This document shows, in pieces, positions 1 through 6,921 of a DNA stretch of 62,898 nt. The notes beneath the pieces were generated by a model that saw nothing but the letters and a program-made list of their open reading frames with translations, was not told where the DNA came from and searched no databases. The position numbers were made by a program, and so were the translations under genes. The DNA is from an uncultured Lachnospiraceae bacterium. GTDB lineage: Bacteria; Bacillota; Clostridia; Lachnospirales; Lachnospiraceae. Numbering within the stretch: the first letter of the stretch is position 1; each line of letters begins with the position of its first letter. The DNA is taken from NCBI GenBank assembly GCA_947632515.1, contig CANRPO010000020.1, positions 1-62,898 of the forward strand. Direction: 5' to 3'.

Positions 1-74
1 CCGAAGGGGCTCCCCTGCTAAGGGAGTAGACGTCTAAACCGCGTGCGAGGGTTCAAATCCCTCCTTCCGCGCCA
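1..74 (+). tRNA. tRNA-Ser(GCU), 3' part
   Basis: This is the 3' portion of a host class II tRNA; the 5' end lies before the window. The anticodon stem is CTCCC/GGGAG around loop CTGCTAA, giving anticodon GCT (Ser AGC/AGU). A long variable arm, a T-arm GAGGG-TTCAAAT-CCCTC, discriminator G and an encoded CCA follow. The integrase gene lies directly downstream and points back at it, so the tRNA 3' end is the likely attachment core. The second att copy is outside the window, so the core length cannot be measured. Confidence 0.9.
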
Positions 75-80
75 AAATGA

Positions 81-114
81 AAATCCCGGAACTTCAATGG
101 TTCCGGGATTTTTC
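81..114 (+). terminator. Rho-independent terminator after tRNA-Ser
   Basis: The hairpin AATCCCGGAAC/GTTCCGGGATT has a 7-nt loop and is followed by TTTTCC a few bases after the tRNA CCA end. It probably ends the host tRNA transcript, and perhaps integrase transcripts from the other strand. Confidence 0.75.
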
Positions 115-231
115 CTTGTGTATCAAGGCTTTTCAGGGCGTGTGAATGTGAAAATTTATGAAAAGATATGTAAAAAACATTTACGCACGGGGTTTCGCAC
201 GGGGGCAAAGTGGCAATTTTTGCGCACGGAT

Positions 232-1338
232 TTACACACGGAAGAAGTCCTCTATCTTGGTCACAGCGGCTGTTTTGTCTCGCTGGGAAAGGTGGGTGTA
301 AATTTTGTGGACGGTTTGGGAATTAGACCAGCCGCCCAAACGGACAGTCTCAAGCTCCGGGATTTGAAGATGGTAGGCAAGGGAGGCAAAGCTGTGGCGG
401 AGGCCGTGGACGCCTACCTCCGGCAAGTCGTTTTCCCGGCACAGGCGGTTTATTTGGCTCCTCAAGGTATTGGGACTTTCGGTAAAGATTAAAGCAGAGG
501 TGTCTTCCGGGTGCGCATTGTCCACCGCCTCTTTCAGTTGGGGAATGAATATTGGAATTGTGCGGCGGGAGCTTTGAGTTTTGTTTTCTTTTTTGAGAAC
601 AAATTTGTGGTTTTCGTTGGGAACCATTGCTCCACTCACGGTGATGGTGCCCTTTTCGGTGTCGATTTTGTCCCATGTGATGGCGCATATTTCCGAGCGG
701 CGCAGAGAGGATAGGCCCAGAAGTACCGGTATCTCGAATGGCTTGCCGTGGACGGCGGCGACAAAGACCTTGATTTCCTCCGGCGTTAGCCAGGGCCGTT
801 CCTCGGTGACGACTTGCGGGAGCTTGACTTTTGGAGGGGTGACGCCGTTATAGGCGAGGGCAGAAGAGACAAGGCCCCACGCGTTTTGGAGAGTTTTTGG
901 ACCGCAAAGCGCTGTTTCGGCGTTACATAGCTCCTGCCAGTTGGTGATTTTCCCGATGGGCTTGTCCATTACGGATTGAAAACGATTGCGCTGTGCTGTT
1001 CTGTAGCCTCGTATGGTGGCCGGAGAGAGCGTTTTGTCCCGCGAGATAATGTAGTTGTCAATCGCCGCAAAAAGGCTTATTGTGGGTGCTTTGGATTGCG
1101 TCTCGATGAATCCGGCGCGGATAGCCTTTGCCTTGGCGATGCACAGCTCCGGGGTGGTCTCGGTAATGGACTGGCCCTCGGCTCGCAGGGCGATGCGCCA
1201 ATTCCCGGACGGAAGCTGTGTTGGCTTCGGGACTTTGATTTCGTCCTTCTTTTTCCGCTCCCTGATTTGCTTCTCTCCGCACCAGTTGCAAAATAAGCTG
1301 TTGTCGGGAATTTCGCGTTGACAATTTCGGCAGAACAT
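232..1338 (-). CDS. int: Tyrosine integrase with N-terminal zinc ribbon
   Basis: Site-specific recombinase of about 368 residues that integrates the phage at the tRNA gene. Residues 3-20 form a CxxC...CxxC zinc ribbon, not present in all integrases. The middle carries the SAM-like core-binding domain. The catalytic domain shows the first Arg in SSLRRSE (about 213), HGLRHSFASLA (His311, Arg314), GGW (337) and the tyrosine nucleophile in KIYTHLS (about 347). I chose ATG 1338, which has AAGGTGG 8 nt upstream, over an in-frame GTG four codons earlier. It is the last gene of the leftward lysogeny operon and ends close to the attachment tRNA, the usual phage arrangement. Confidence 0.93.
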   Translation of the reverse strand: MFCRNCQREIPDNSLFCNWCGEKQIRERKKKDEIKVPKPTQLPSGNWRIALRAEGQSITETTPELCIAKAKAIRAGFIETQSKAPTISLFAAIDNYIISRDKTLSPATIRGYRTAQRNRFQSVMDKPIGKITNWQELCNAETALCGPKTLQNAWGLVSSALAYNGVTPPKVKLPQVVTEERPWLTPEEIKVFVAAVHGKPFEIPVLLGLSSLRRSEICAITWDKIDTEKGTITVSGAMVPNENHKFVLKKENKTQSSRRTIPIFIPQLKEAVDNAHPEDTSALIFTESPNTLRSQINRLCRENDLPEVGVHGLRHSFASLAYHLQIPELETVRLGGWSNSQTVHKIYTHLSQRDKTAAVTKIEDFFRV

Positions 1339-1351
1339 GACTGCACCCACC

Positions 1352-1906
1352 TTATATTATCTTCCTTTTGCCGCCTGGCGTCTTTGGGACGCGGGCGGTT
1401 TTTCTATGTCTGGTTATATAATCTGACATTACAATGTTACAAGCCGTCTGCGCGTCTTTGTAAATCCTTTGAGCTTCTGTTTTTGATATGTATGGGCTGT
1501 TTGGAATATCAAAGCTCATGTGCAGGATTCCTTGGCTCTTGTAAATGCGCTCGATTTCATCAATTACGTCTTCACGGGGTATAAGACTTGCAAAGAACGG
1601 AGACAGCCTCTCTTCCACCGTGTACTCAACCCATGCAAAGTCTTCAGCGAAAATGCAGTTCGGATCGTCTTCGTTGTCCGCTTCGACCTCTTTCTCTGTT
1701 ATCGACATCCAATCGGCGGAGAAATGATTGTAGGCCATGTGCCGGAGCTCGTGCCGGACGGTGCGGGCCTGGACGGTTTCGTTATACAAGGTGTTTATGA
1801 AGATGTTCACAGTACCGTCCGAATTTAACGCCGTTACACCAGGGACGCCCATGTGGGGGAAGTCCTCAAAATATAGAAAGTAGTCAACATCCCTATAGTA
1901 TTTCAT
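1352..1906 (-). CDS. ImmA/IrrE-family metallopeptidase
   Basis: A 184-residue protein with the zinc-protease signature HELRH (residues 52-56), as in ImmA, which cleaves the ICEBs1 repressor ImmR after DNA damage. The start codon overlaps the stop of the upstream repressor gene (ATGA), so the two are translationally coupled. By family precedent it would inactivate the repressor encoded beside it and trigger induction; the substrate is inferred from context. Confidence 0.85.
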   Translation of the reverse strand: MKYYRDVDYFLYFEDFPHMGVPGVTALNSDGTVNIFINTLYNETVQARTVRHELRHMAYNHFSADWMSITEKEVEADNEDDPNCIFAEDFAWVEYTVEERLSPFFASLIPREDVIDEIERIYKSQGILHMSFDIPNSPYISKTEAQRIYKDAQTACNIVMSDYITRHRKTARVPKTPGGKRKII

Positions 1907-2253
1907 CTTCCGACCTGGCCCTGCCTGAGTTTTATATATTTTATGATGTCCTCGATGTTTTCATCGGGGACATTTGCGTCTTCATCGAGCAGAAGACGGA
2001 TGCCGCCTTCGGAAAGGATTTCCCGGAATTGGGCGTGGGGGATGGTGGGCTGTTCCTCGTTTTCCAACCCTAAAAGGCGTTGTTTAGTAACACCAAAATA
2101 TTCTGCTAAGGCATCAAGATATTTGCCCCTCGGAGTTGACCCGTCTTTCCATTGGGCAACAACAGAGTTGCTTTTATATCCGATTTTCAAAGGAACGGAA
2201 TAAGGGTCCTTTTTCTGTTCTCTGCATAGCTCCATGTAAATGTCATAAAACAC
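1903..2253 (-). CDS. HTH phage repressor (CI/ImmR-like)
   Basis: About 116 residues with an N-terminal XRE-type helix-turn-helix (SNSVVAQWKDGSTPRG recognition region) and a short C-terminal helical segment. The preferred start is GTG at 2253, which has GGGGGG 8 nt upstream and gives the typical opening FYDIYMELCREQ; the frame stays open 18 codons further. It heads the leftward operon with the ImmA-like protease and integrase. The probable targets are the CTCATAA-type palindromes at 2289-2337 and 2458-2474. Confidence 0.85.
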   Translation of the reverse strand: MFYDIYMELCREQKKDPYSVPLKIGYKSNSVVAQWKDGSTPRGKYLDALAEYFGVTKQRLLGLENEEQPTIPHAQFREILSEGGIRLLLDEDANVPDENIEDIIKYIKLRQGQVGR

Positions 2254-2288
2254 AAAAATGCCCCCCCCTAAATTGTGCAACTTAACAA

Positions 2289-2343
2289 ACTCATAAATTA
2301 TCAGCAAAAAAGAGTTGACATATCATAAATTATGAGTTATTAT
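2289..2343 (+). promoter_or_regulatory. Rightward promoter with overlapping operators
   Basis: TTGACA (2315-2320), a 17-bp spacer and TATTAT (2338-2343) form a near-consensus sigma-A promoter reading toward the early genes. Two dyads with half-site CTCATAA lie here. One spans 2289-2304 upstream and one fills the spacer (2322-2337). Repressor bound in the spacer would block polymerase directly. Confidence 0.75.
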
Positions 2344-2420
2344 AAGAGCGTACCCGGAAAACGGCGTACAAAATCAAGACCCCTCGTAGAGCGGCTTTTT
2401 CAATATTGCTTGGCGGTATT

Positions 2421-2449
2421 ATTGTAACACCGCTCTATGAGGTTGTCAA
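2421..2449 (-). promoter_or_regulatory. Leftward promoter for repressor operon
   Basis: On the minus strand TTGACA (2449-2444), a 17-bp spacer and TACAAT (2426-2421) form a near-perfect promoter pointing at the repressor. It faces the rightward promoter at 2315-2343, so the two start sites converge about 60 bp apart. Confidence 0.7.
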
Positions 2450-2457
2450 GCATGAGA

Positions 2458-2474
2458 ACTCATAATATAAGAGT
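2458..2474. promoter_or_regulatory. Third operator dyad
   Basis: The dyad ACTCATAATATAAGAGT repeats the CTCATAA half-site of the operators at 2289-2337. It lies just upstream of the leftward -35 box, where bound repressor could activate or block that promoter. Confidence 0.5.
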
Positions 2475-2499
2475 TTTCACAAATCTTTTGACCTTGGCA

Positions 2500-2534
2500 G
2501 AAAAAGACCGCCCCGTGCGGTAACACGGAGCGGT
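2500..2534 (-). terminator. Terminator of the 36-codon leftward gene
   Basis: Read leftward, ACCGC-CCGTG arms pair around a 6-nt loop and a CTTTTTC run follows. It lies 8 bp past the stop of the small gene at 2542-2652 and would stop its transcript before the repressor promoter region. Confidence 0.7.
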
Positions 2535-2541
2535 TGGCGGA

Positions 2542-2652
2542 TTACCTCGGTGTGTGCCGACGGTGACGCCTGACTGTAGAACCCTTGCGCTTATAGCTTC
2601 TGACCTTGACAGTCATCGGACTACGGCGTTTCGGTTTACAAGTACAAGCCAT
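2542..2652 (-). CDS. 36-residue highly basic peptide, unknown
   Basis: A short leftward ORF with an excellent ribosome site (AAAGGAGGTGATACG before ATG). It encodes 36 residues, of which 12 are Arg or Lys, with two Cys near the start and a tail rich in Arg and His (VRRHRRHTPR). A terminator follows 8 bp after the stop, so this looks like a complete single-gene unit. It opposes the early operon and lies between it and the operator region. The composition suggests nucleic-acid binding. I recognise no named family. Confidence 0.6.
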   Translation of the reverse strand: MACTCKPKRRSPMTVKVRSYKRKGSTVRRHRRHTPR

Positions 2653-2774
2653 CGTATCACCTCCTTTCGTGCCCGTAGCAAAAGAAGGTGAACAAATCCA
2701 CCGCGCAATATTCTACATCATTTTTCTGCCATCGTCAACGGAAAAGTTATATGAGTGAAAAGGGAGGTGAGCGA

Positions 2775-3011
2775 TTGACGTTGAGAGAAATGCGCACTAA
2801 CGCAAAGCTGTTGCAAGAGACCGTGGCCCTGCGGATGGATGTTGACCAGGCGGCGGTCAGCAAATGGGACACCGGCGAGACTAAGCCCTCCCGGAAGTAC
2901 CATAAGAAACTTGCAAAGCTCTATGGCGTGAGTGTGGAGGAGCTTTTGTCCGGCATCGCTGAGACGAAAGCGGAGAGGGAGAAGAAGAAACAGGCGGCGT
3001 CTACGGCGTGA
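2775..3011 (+). CDS. Cro-like XRE-family regulator
   Basis: A 78-residue helix-turn-helix protein (VDQAAVSKWDTGETKPSRKY recognition region) and first gene of the rightward early operon, the position of Cro. I chose TTG 2775 because GGAGGTGA lies directly upstream and the protein then starts at the HTH fold (LTLREMRTNAKL). An in-frame ATG at 2751 would add 8 residues. The tail is charged (AEREKKKQ). It probably represses the lysogeny promoter through the shared operators. Confidence 0.75.
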   Translation: MTLREMRTNAKLLQETVALRMDVDQAAVSKWDTGETKPSRKYHKKLAKLYGVSVEELLSGIAETKAEREKKKQAASTA

Positions 3012-3047
3012 CGGTGGACGAGCTTCTGTGGAAGGAGGACACGCAGA

Positions 3048-3197
3048 ATGGACGAGAAGATTGAGCAGTACAGGCGGGCCCTGGAGAACGCTGGCCCCCG
3101 GTTGAAGGAGCTTATCCTGCACCGGCTGGAGCAGGAAGCAGACATCAGCTTCGAGGAATTTTTGGAGCTGTGCCGGGTGGCGTACCCGGAGGAATGA
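3048..3197 (+). CDS. Small acidic helical protein, unknown
   Basis: A 49-residue ORF preceded by GGAAGGAGGAC. It is predicted mostly alpha-helical and acidic (EQEADISFEEFLELCRVAY). It lies between the Cro-like gene and the next small gene, with 10 bp to the latter. Function is not recognisable. Confidence 0.6.
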   Translation: MDEKIEQYRRALENAGPRLKELILHRLEQEADISFEEFLELCRVAYPEE

Positions 3198-3207
3198 AGG
3201 AGGTGCA

Positions 3208-3354
3208 ATGATGCGCAAATTGTTACGGGCGATTGCCCGATACAGAATGGAAAAGGCTGGCGTACAGCACATAAACCGCAAGCGTAAAGCGCCAAACGGC
3301 GCGATGCTTAGCTCATACTTTTCCGAGAACTGGCGGCGGTACGTCGGCAAATAA
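3208..3354 (+). CDS. Small basic protein, unknown
   Basis: A 48-residue ORF with AAGGAGGTG before ATG 3208; a second ATG follows immediately. It is basic (RKLLRAIARYRMEK, NRKRKAP) with an aromatic C-terminus (SYFSENWRRYVGK). Operon spacing and the ribosome site support it. No family is recognised. Confidence 0.6.
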   Translation: MMRKLLRAIARYRMEKAGVQHINRKRKAPNGAMLSSYFSENWRRYVGK

Positions 3355-3404
3355 AAAAGCCGCCCGGTGGCACGGACGGCAGTAAGAGATAATTAGGAGG
3401 GAAA

Positions 3405-3860
3405 ATGCAACCAGTTACCGTTTCGGTTTGGAGGCCGGGGATGGAAGGGCTTTTTAAAGCCGATGCGAACCTCGTAGCACACGAGATTATGAGTATCGAC
3501 GAGGAAGCTACTCCGGCCCAGATAGTGGAAAAGGCCAGAGACAAAGGTACGGAGCTACATAAGTGCTTTGAGTGGAATGACGGCATTGCCGCTGAGAAGT
3601 ACAGGCTTTATCAGGCCCGTCAGGTGGTGTGCGCCCTTGTCATAAAACGCCCTGATGGAGATGAGAACAAGCCCCCGGTGAGGACGTTCCACAAAATCGA
3701 CAGGGCGCACGACAGTGGCTATCGGCCCACGGAGCTTATCGTCAGAAATCAGGACGAGTACGAAAAACTCTTGCAACAGGCTTACGCGGAGCTTCACGCC
3801 TTTAAGGTCAAGTATCAATCGCTCAGCGAACTGGAAGAAATTCTGGTGCTGATACCGTAA
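3405..3860 (+). CDS. Conserved phage early protein (unknown)
   Basis: A 151-residue protein starting at ATG behind TTAGGAGGG. Its core (ELHKCFEWNDGIAAEKYRLY, then QARQVV) matches a hypothetical protein common near the left end of Firmicutes siphovirus early regions. The C-terminal half contains a long helical stretch (QAYAELHAFKVKYQSLSELE). Function is unknown. It directly precedes the hairpin array at 3868-4278. Confidence 0.7.
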   Translation: MQPVTVSVWRPGMEGLFKADANLVAHEIMSIDEEATPAQIVEKARDKGTELHKCFEWNDGIAAEKYRLYQARQVVCALVIKRPDGDENKPPVRTFHKIDRAHDSGYRPTELIVRNQDEYEKLLQQAYAELHAFKVKYQSLSELEEILVLIP

Positions 3861-3867
3861 AACGAAA

Positions 3868-4278
3868 GCGCGGCGAGTGCGGGTGAGGGCTTGTAAAAGC
3901 CACTCAACGCAAACAAAAACAAATCAAAGAATTAAACAATGCAATACAAAAAAGAAAAACACAAGCCTTCACCCGCGCTCGTTGCGCCACTACAAGAAAC
4001 ATTCAAACAGGGCAAATCAATAAAGCGCAGAAAATTAAAGCACACTATCAGGCTTGGCATGGCATGTAGCTTGTTGGCTACCAACTATAGAGCAGAACAT
4101 TTTAGGAAAGCGCAGAAAACGACAGAATAACATAAAACAAGCTACCTGCCATGCCAAGTCAATAAACCGCCCAGCGTCCCGGAGGGCTTGTTAAATGCCC
4201 TTAAAATAATGCAGAAGTAAAAAAGTCATTAAAGAACATAAAAACAAACCGCAAAACAAGTCTTCCGGGATGCTGGGC
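3868..4278 (+). ncRNA. Array of three long RNA hairpins
   Basis: This 440-bp stretch without a convincing gene holds three successive inverted repeats. Pair 1 is 3868-3894 with 3961-3987 (27 bp). Pair 2 is 4051-4075 with 4136-4160 (25 bp). Pair 3 is 4169-4192 with 4255-4278 (24 bp). The only non-Watson-Crick positions are G-U wobbles (4, 1 and 3 respectively) plus one U-C mismatch in pair 2. Loops are 60-66 nt and A-rich. Every left arm ends in CTTGT and every right arm begins ACAAG, but the stems otherwise differ. AAAGCGCAGAAAA occurs between pairs 1 and 2 and again in loop 2. Wobble-tolerant pairing suggests an RNA rather than a DNA site. Confidence 0.7.
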
Positions 4279-4302
4279 AGAAATAAGGAAGGAAGTTTAA
4301 AA

Positions 4303-4947
4303 ATGAAAAAAGATACCAACGTTATAACCCTTGAGCCTATCAAAATCCAGTTTGCCACTATTTCCATCGAGGGGGACGGCGACCTCATCCTTAACAGGAT
4401 GAACGCCCGCACAGAGCGGAATATGATTGACGAGCGCAATGACCGCAAAAAGACCATCCCTGACGAGCCGAACATCTGGGAGGACATTATAACCTCCATG
4501 CACTGGCGGGATGGATACCCCGTGGAGGATACGCGGGAATTGCAGGAACACCACCTTGTAGAAATGCTCAGGGACAACGCCCCGTGCATCACGGGATTTG
4601 GTTTGAAGAAGTCCTTTGCACAGGCCGTCACGAGAAACGAGATTGACCAATACGGCACAAAAATCAGCAATGCGGTAAATGTTGTCAACCGCCTCGTGCC
4701 TATCAAGTTTGCGGCGCACTACATCGACGAGATAATCATGTGCCCTCCGGGAAAGAAAAGCTCTCCCGTTCTGGCACGGCTCAACCGCTTCTCCGGCTGG
4801 TCTGCGGAAATCCCCATCAGCTACACTGAAAACGTTTACAAGCTGGAGCAAATCGTCAACATCATCAACCTTGCCGGGTTTGGTCTTGGCATTGGGAGCG
4901 GACGGTCGAGCGGGTACGGCAGATACCACGTCACGGGGATTAAGTGA
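4303..4947 (+). CDS. RAMP (Cas7)-like phage protein
   Basis: A 214-residue protein. I chose ATG 4303 behind AAGGAAGG instead of an ATG 11 codons earlier that lies inside the last hairpin arm. The N-terminus reads as a beta-rich opening (LEPIKIQFATISIEGDGDLI). GFGLKKSFAQAVTR resembles the small-residue/SLK segment of RAMP proteins. The C-terminus has the glycine-rich motif GFGLGIGSGRSSGYGRYHV, similar to the GxxxSxGxG loop of Cas7/Csm3-type RNA-binding proteins. That resemblance is my reading, not a search result. It begins 25 bp after the hairpin array. Function is unknown; RNA binding is the leading guess. Confidence 0.6.
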   Translation: MKKDTNVITLEPIKIQFATISIEGDGDLILNRMNARTERNMIDERNDRKKTIPDEPNIWEDIITSMHWRDGYPVEDTRELQEHHLVEMLRDNAPCITGFGLKKSFAQAVTRNEIDQYGTKISNAVNVVNRLVPIKFAAHYIDEIIMCPPGKKSSPVLARLNRFSGWSAEIPISYTENVYKLEQIVNIINLAGFGLGIGSGRSSGYGRYHVTGIK

Positions 4948-4957
4948 GGTGAGCCAA

Positions 4958-5317
4958 ATGACCAACGAACAGATTTTAGAGATGGTGTCCATGAGGCTCA
5001 AGGGCGCTTCCGTGAGGGAAATCAAGGAGAAGACCGGGGCTTCGGATAAGGACATCAAGGACTACATACCCCGTGCGCTGGCGTATGCAAAGCATTCCGC
5101 GACAGACGGGGCGATTGGTAAAATCGTTTATCCAGCTTTGAGGGACTGGATGGTGGCGCACAACTACACGATGACCAATGCGGCAAAATTGGGAAAGATG
5201 ACCGTATCTTCTTTTGAAAACGCATTATACGGCGGCAATTCCCTGAAAGAGAACATTGACAAAATCCTTGCCGTTACGGGGCTGACCTACGAACAGGCGT
5301 TTAAGAGGGATGGGTGA
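4958..5317 (+). CDS. Putative DNA-binding early protein
   Basis: 119 residues from ATG 4958 behind GAGGTGAG. Residues 1-45 look like a resolvase-type helix-turn-helix (RLKGASVREIKEKTGASDKD), and the second half (NYTMTNAAKLGKMTVSSFEN) like a second HTH. It lies 10 bp after the RAMP-like gene in the same operon. The exact family is not recognised. Confidence 0.6.
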   Translation: MTNEQILEMVSMRLKGASVREIKEKTGASDKDIKDYIPRALAYAKHSATDGAIGKIVYPALRDWMVAHNYTMTNAAKLGKMTVSSFENALYGGNSLKENIDKILAVTGLTYEQAFKRDG

Positions 5318-5319
5318 CG

Positions 5320-5553
5320 ATGCCTCGAACAAAAGTTGGTATCCCGGAGGAGCAATGGGAGCTGGAGAAGGAGCTTCAGACCCAATACGGGCGGTTTATG
5401 ACAATGGCGGAAATCGGAGCAGAAATCGAAAAGTCAAGGCCGACGGTGAGAAAGTGGGTCGCGGGTCTGACGGTACACGGATTTGACAAGAAGACCAAGA
5501 TGTTTGCCGTTAAAGACGTGGCGAAGAAAATTTATGAGAGCAGGTGGATTTAA
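5320..5553 (+). CDS. Small HTH protein
   Basis: 77 residues from ATG 5320 (a GTG at 5314 overlaps the previous stop). A helix-turn-helix is visible in MTMAEIGAEIEKSRPTVRKW, followed by a basic wing-like segment (GFDKKTKMFAVKDVAKKIY). It resembles excisionase-type or MerR-type mini regulators of phages. An Xis role is possible but it lies far from int. Confidence 0.6.
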   Translation: MPRTKVGIPEEQWELEKELQTQYGRFMTMAEIGAEIEKSRPTVRKWVAGLTVHGFDKKTKMFAVKDVAKKIYESRWI

Positions 5554-5554
5554 G

Positions 5555-5695
5555 ATGAACGAGCGGTATTTGTCACCGAAAGCCCGTCGTCGGCGGGAAA
5601 TCATTGCGGACGTGGAGCTCATTATTTCCTACGTCACGGGCATCCTTACGGCGGTCATCGGGTGGGGATTCCTACACGCGCTGGGGGTGATGTGA
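5555..5695 (+). CDS. Small single-pass membrane protein
   Basis: 46 residues with ATG behind CAGGTGG. The N-terminus is basic (SPKARRRREI), then one hydrophobic helix (VELIISYVTGILTAVIGWGF) fits a membrane span, N-in. The stop overlaps the next start. Function is unknown; tiny membrane proteins in early operons are often host-takeover or exclusion factors. Confidence 0.6.
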   Translation: MNERYLSPKARRRREIIADVELIISYVTGILTAVIGWGFLHALGVM

Positions 5696-5877
5696 TGGTT
5701 GACGCGAGGTGCCCGTGGTGTGAGCACAGAAAGCGCTGCAACGATTTTGAGCCCAAGACGGTGTGTACGTATTTGCTCGACACCGGGCGCAGAAGGCCTC
5801 CGTTGGAGGACGGCAAATGCCCGGTGTATAAGACCAAGCGCAAGCAAGCGCGGGGTGTTCCGGGGGTGAATTTCTGA
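5695..5877 (+). CDS. Cys-rich small protein
   Basis: 60 residues, start overlapping the previous stop. RCPWCEHRKRCNDF, a later Cys in TVCTYLL and GKCPVYK give a four- or five-Cys cluster that may bind zinc. The tail is basic. It belongs to a run of overlapping zinc-ribbon genes. Function is unknown. Confidence 0.55.
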   Translation: MVDARCPWCEHRKRCNDFEPKTVCTYLLDTGRRRPPLEDGKCPVYKTKRKQARGVPGVNF

Positions 5878-6101
5878 TGTGGAGTACAAGACTTAAAACG
5901 GACGAAGAACGGAGGCTGGAGCCGGATGAGCCAAAGGTTTTGGCAACGTGCGATGAATGCGGGTGCCAAATCGAGAGCGGGCAGATATACGGCGTAGATT
6001 TGTTTGGAAACAACATCTGCCGGGATTGCCTTAACAAGGTGTGGGACAGCATGTCGGACGATGAAGCGTTTGATAAATTGGGATATAGGGTAGTTACATG
6101 A
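5877..6101 (+). CDS. Zinc-ribbon protein
   Basis: 74 residues, TGATG overlap with the previous gene. CDECGCQIESGQIYGVDLFG followed by NICRDCLNKVWD forms a CxxC...CxxC zinc ribbon typical of small phage proteins. Its stop overlaps the next gene start. No specific role can be assigned. Confidence 0.6.
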   Translation: MWSTRLKTDEERRLEPDEPKVLATCDECGCQIESGQIYGVDLFGNNICRDCLNKVWDSMSDDEAFDKLGYRVVT

Positions 6102-6907
6102 GCGAAGCACTTATCAGAGTAACCCAACTCCCGCAAATCGAGGAGCGGCTGCGGGACTTCAAAGAGGCCGTGGCCCGGCGCACAGAGGAGGCGAAGAGCC
6201 TTGTCTGCACCGAGGAATCGCTGGCGTTTGTCAAGCAGTACCGCTCAGATTTACGCCGGGACTTTGACGAGCTGGAGGCTCAGCGGAAGCAAGTCAAGGC
6301 CGCTATATTCGCCCCGTATGACCGTTTTGAGGCGGTGTACAAGGAGTGTGTCGCTGATGCATTTAAGGCCGCAGACGCGGCGTTGAAGGGCAAAATCGAC
6401 GAGACGGAGGCCGAGATCAAGAAGCGGTGTGAGGACGGCTTGCGGGAATATTTTGATGAGCTTTGCGCCGCCCACGGGCTGGACTGGCTTACGTTTGAGC
6501 GGTCAGGCGTCAAGGTGGACATGGCGTCGGCGAAGCAGAAAACGCCGAAGAAGTTGCGGGAACAGCTTAAAGACTTCGTTGAAAGCGTTGACATGGATTG
6601 CGAGGCCATTGCGAATAGCCAGTACGCGGACGAGGTTATGGCTGAGTACAAAAGATGTCTGAGATATTCCGAGGCCGTGTCAATCGTTCAGGGGCGTCAC
6701 CAACGGATGGAGCAGGAGAAAGCCGCGTTGGAGGCCAGGGCCGTGCAGAAAGCGGCGGAGGTTGAGGCGGTGCGGAAGGTCGAAACTGTTGCCCAGCCGG
6801 TGGAGGTTCAGCCGCCCATGACCGCCACATTCACCGTCACCGACACCCGCGAGAGGCTTATTGCCTTGCGGGAGTGGATGAAGGCTAATAATTACCAATA
6901 CAAATAA
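6098..6907 (+). CDS. DUF1351 recombination-associated protein
   Basis: A 269-residue coiled-coil-rich protein matching the DUF1351 phage family (RVTQLPQIEERLRDFKEAVA, then the YDRFE segment). Helices dominate residues 5-110 and 195-230. The last 30 residues (TATFTVTDTRERLIALREWM) form a small alpha/beta end. The family normally sits directly upstream of the phage single-strand annealing protein, as here. Biochemical function is not established. Confidence 0.75.
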   Translation: MSEALIRVTQLPQIEERLRDFKEAVARRTEEAKSLVCTEESLAFVKQYRSDLRRDFDELEAQRKQVKAAIFAPYDRFEAVYKECVADAFKAADAALKGKIDETEAEIKKRCEDGLREYFDELCAAHGLDWLTFERSGVKVDMASAKQKTPKKLREQLKDFVESVDMDCEAIANSQYADEVMAEYKRCLRYSEAVSIVQGRHQRMEQEKAALEARAVQKAAEVEAVRKVETVAQPVEVQPPMTATFTVTDTRERLIALREWMKANNYQYK

Positions 6908-6921
6908 TAAGGAGGAACATT

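Noticed and set aside
43..492. 149-codon rightward ORF over the tRNA and integrase 3' end
   Set aside because: It overlaps the tRNA, a terminator and the integrase on the other strand, and lacks a ribosome site.
3939..4130. 63-codon ORF inside the hairpin array
   Set aside because: No ribosome site, and its codons are dictated by the inverted repeats and A-rich loops.
3868..4278. CRISPR array
   Set aside because: The repeats are inverted, not direct; the stems differ from one another and no cas gene is near.
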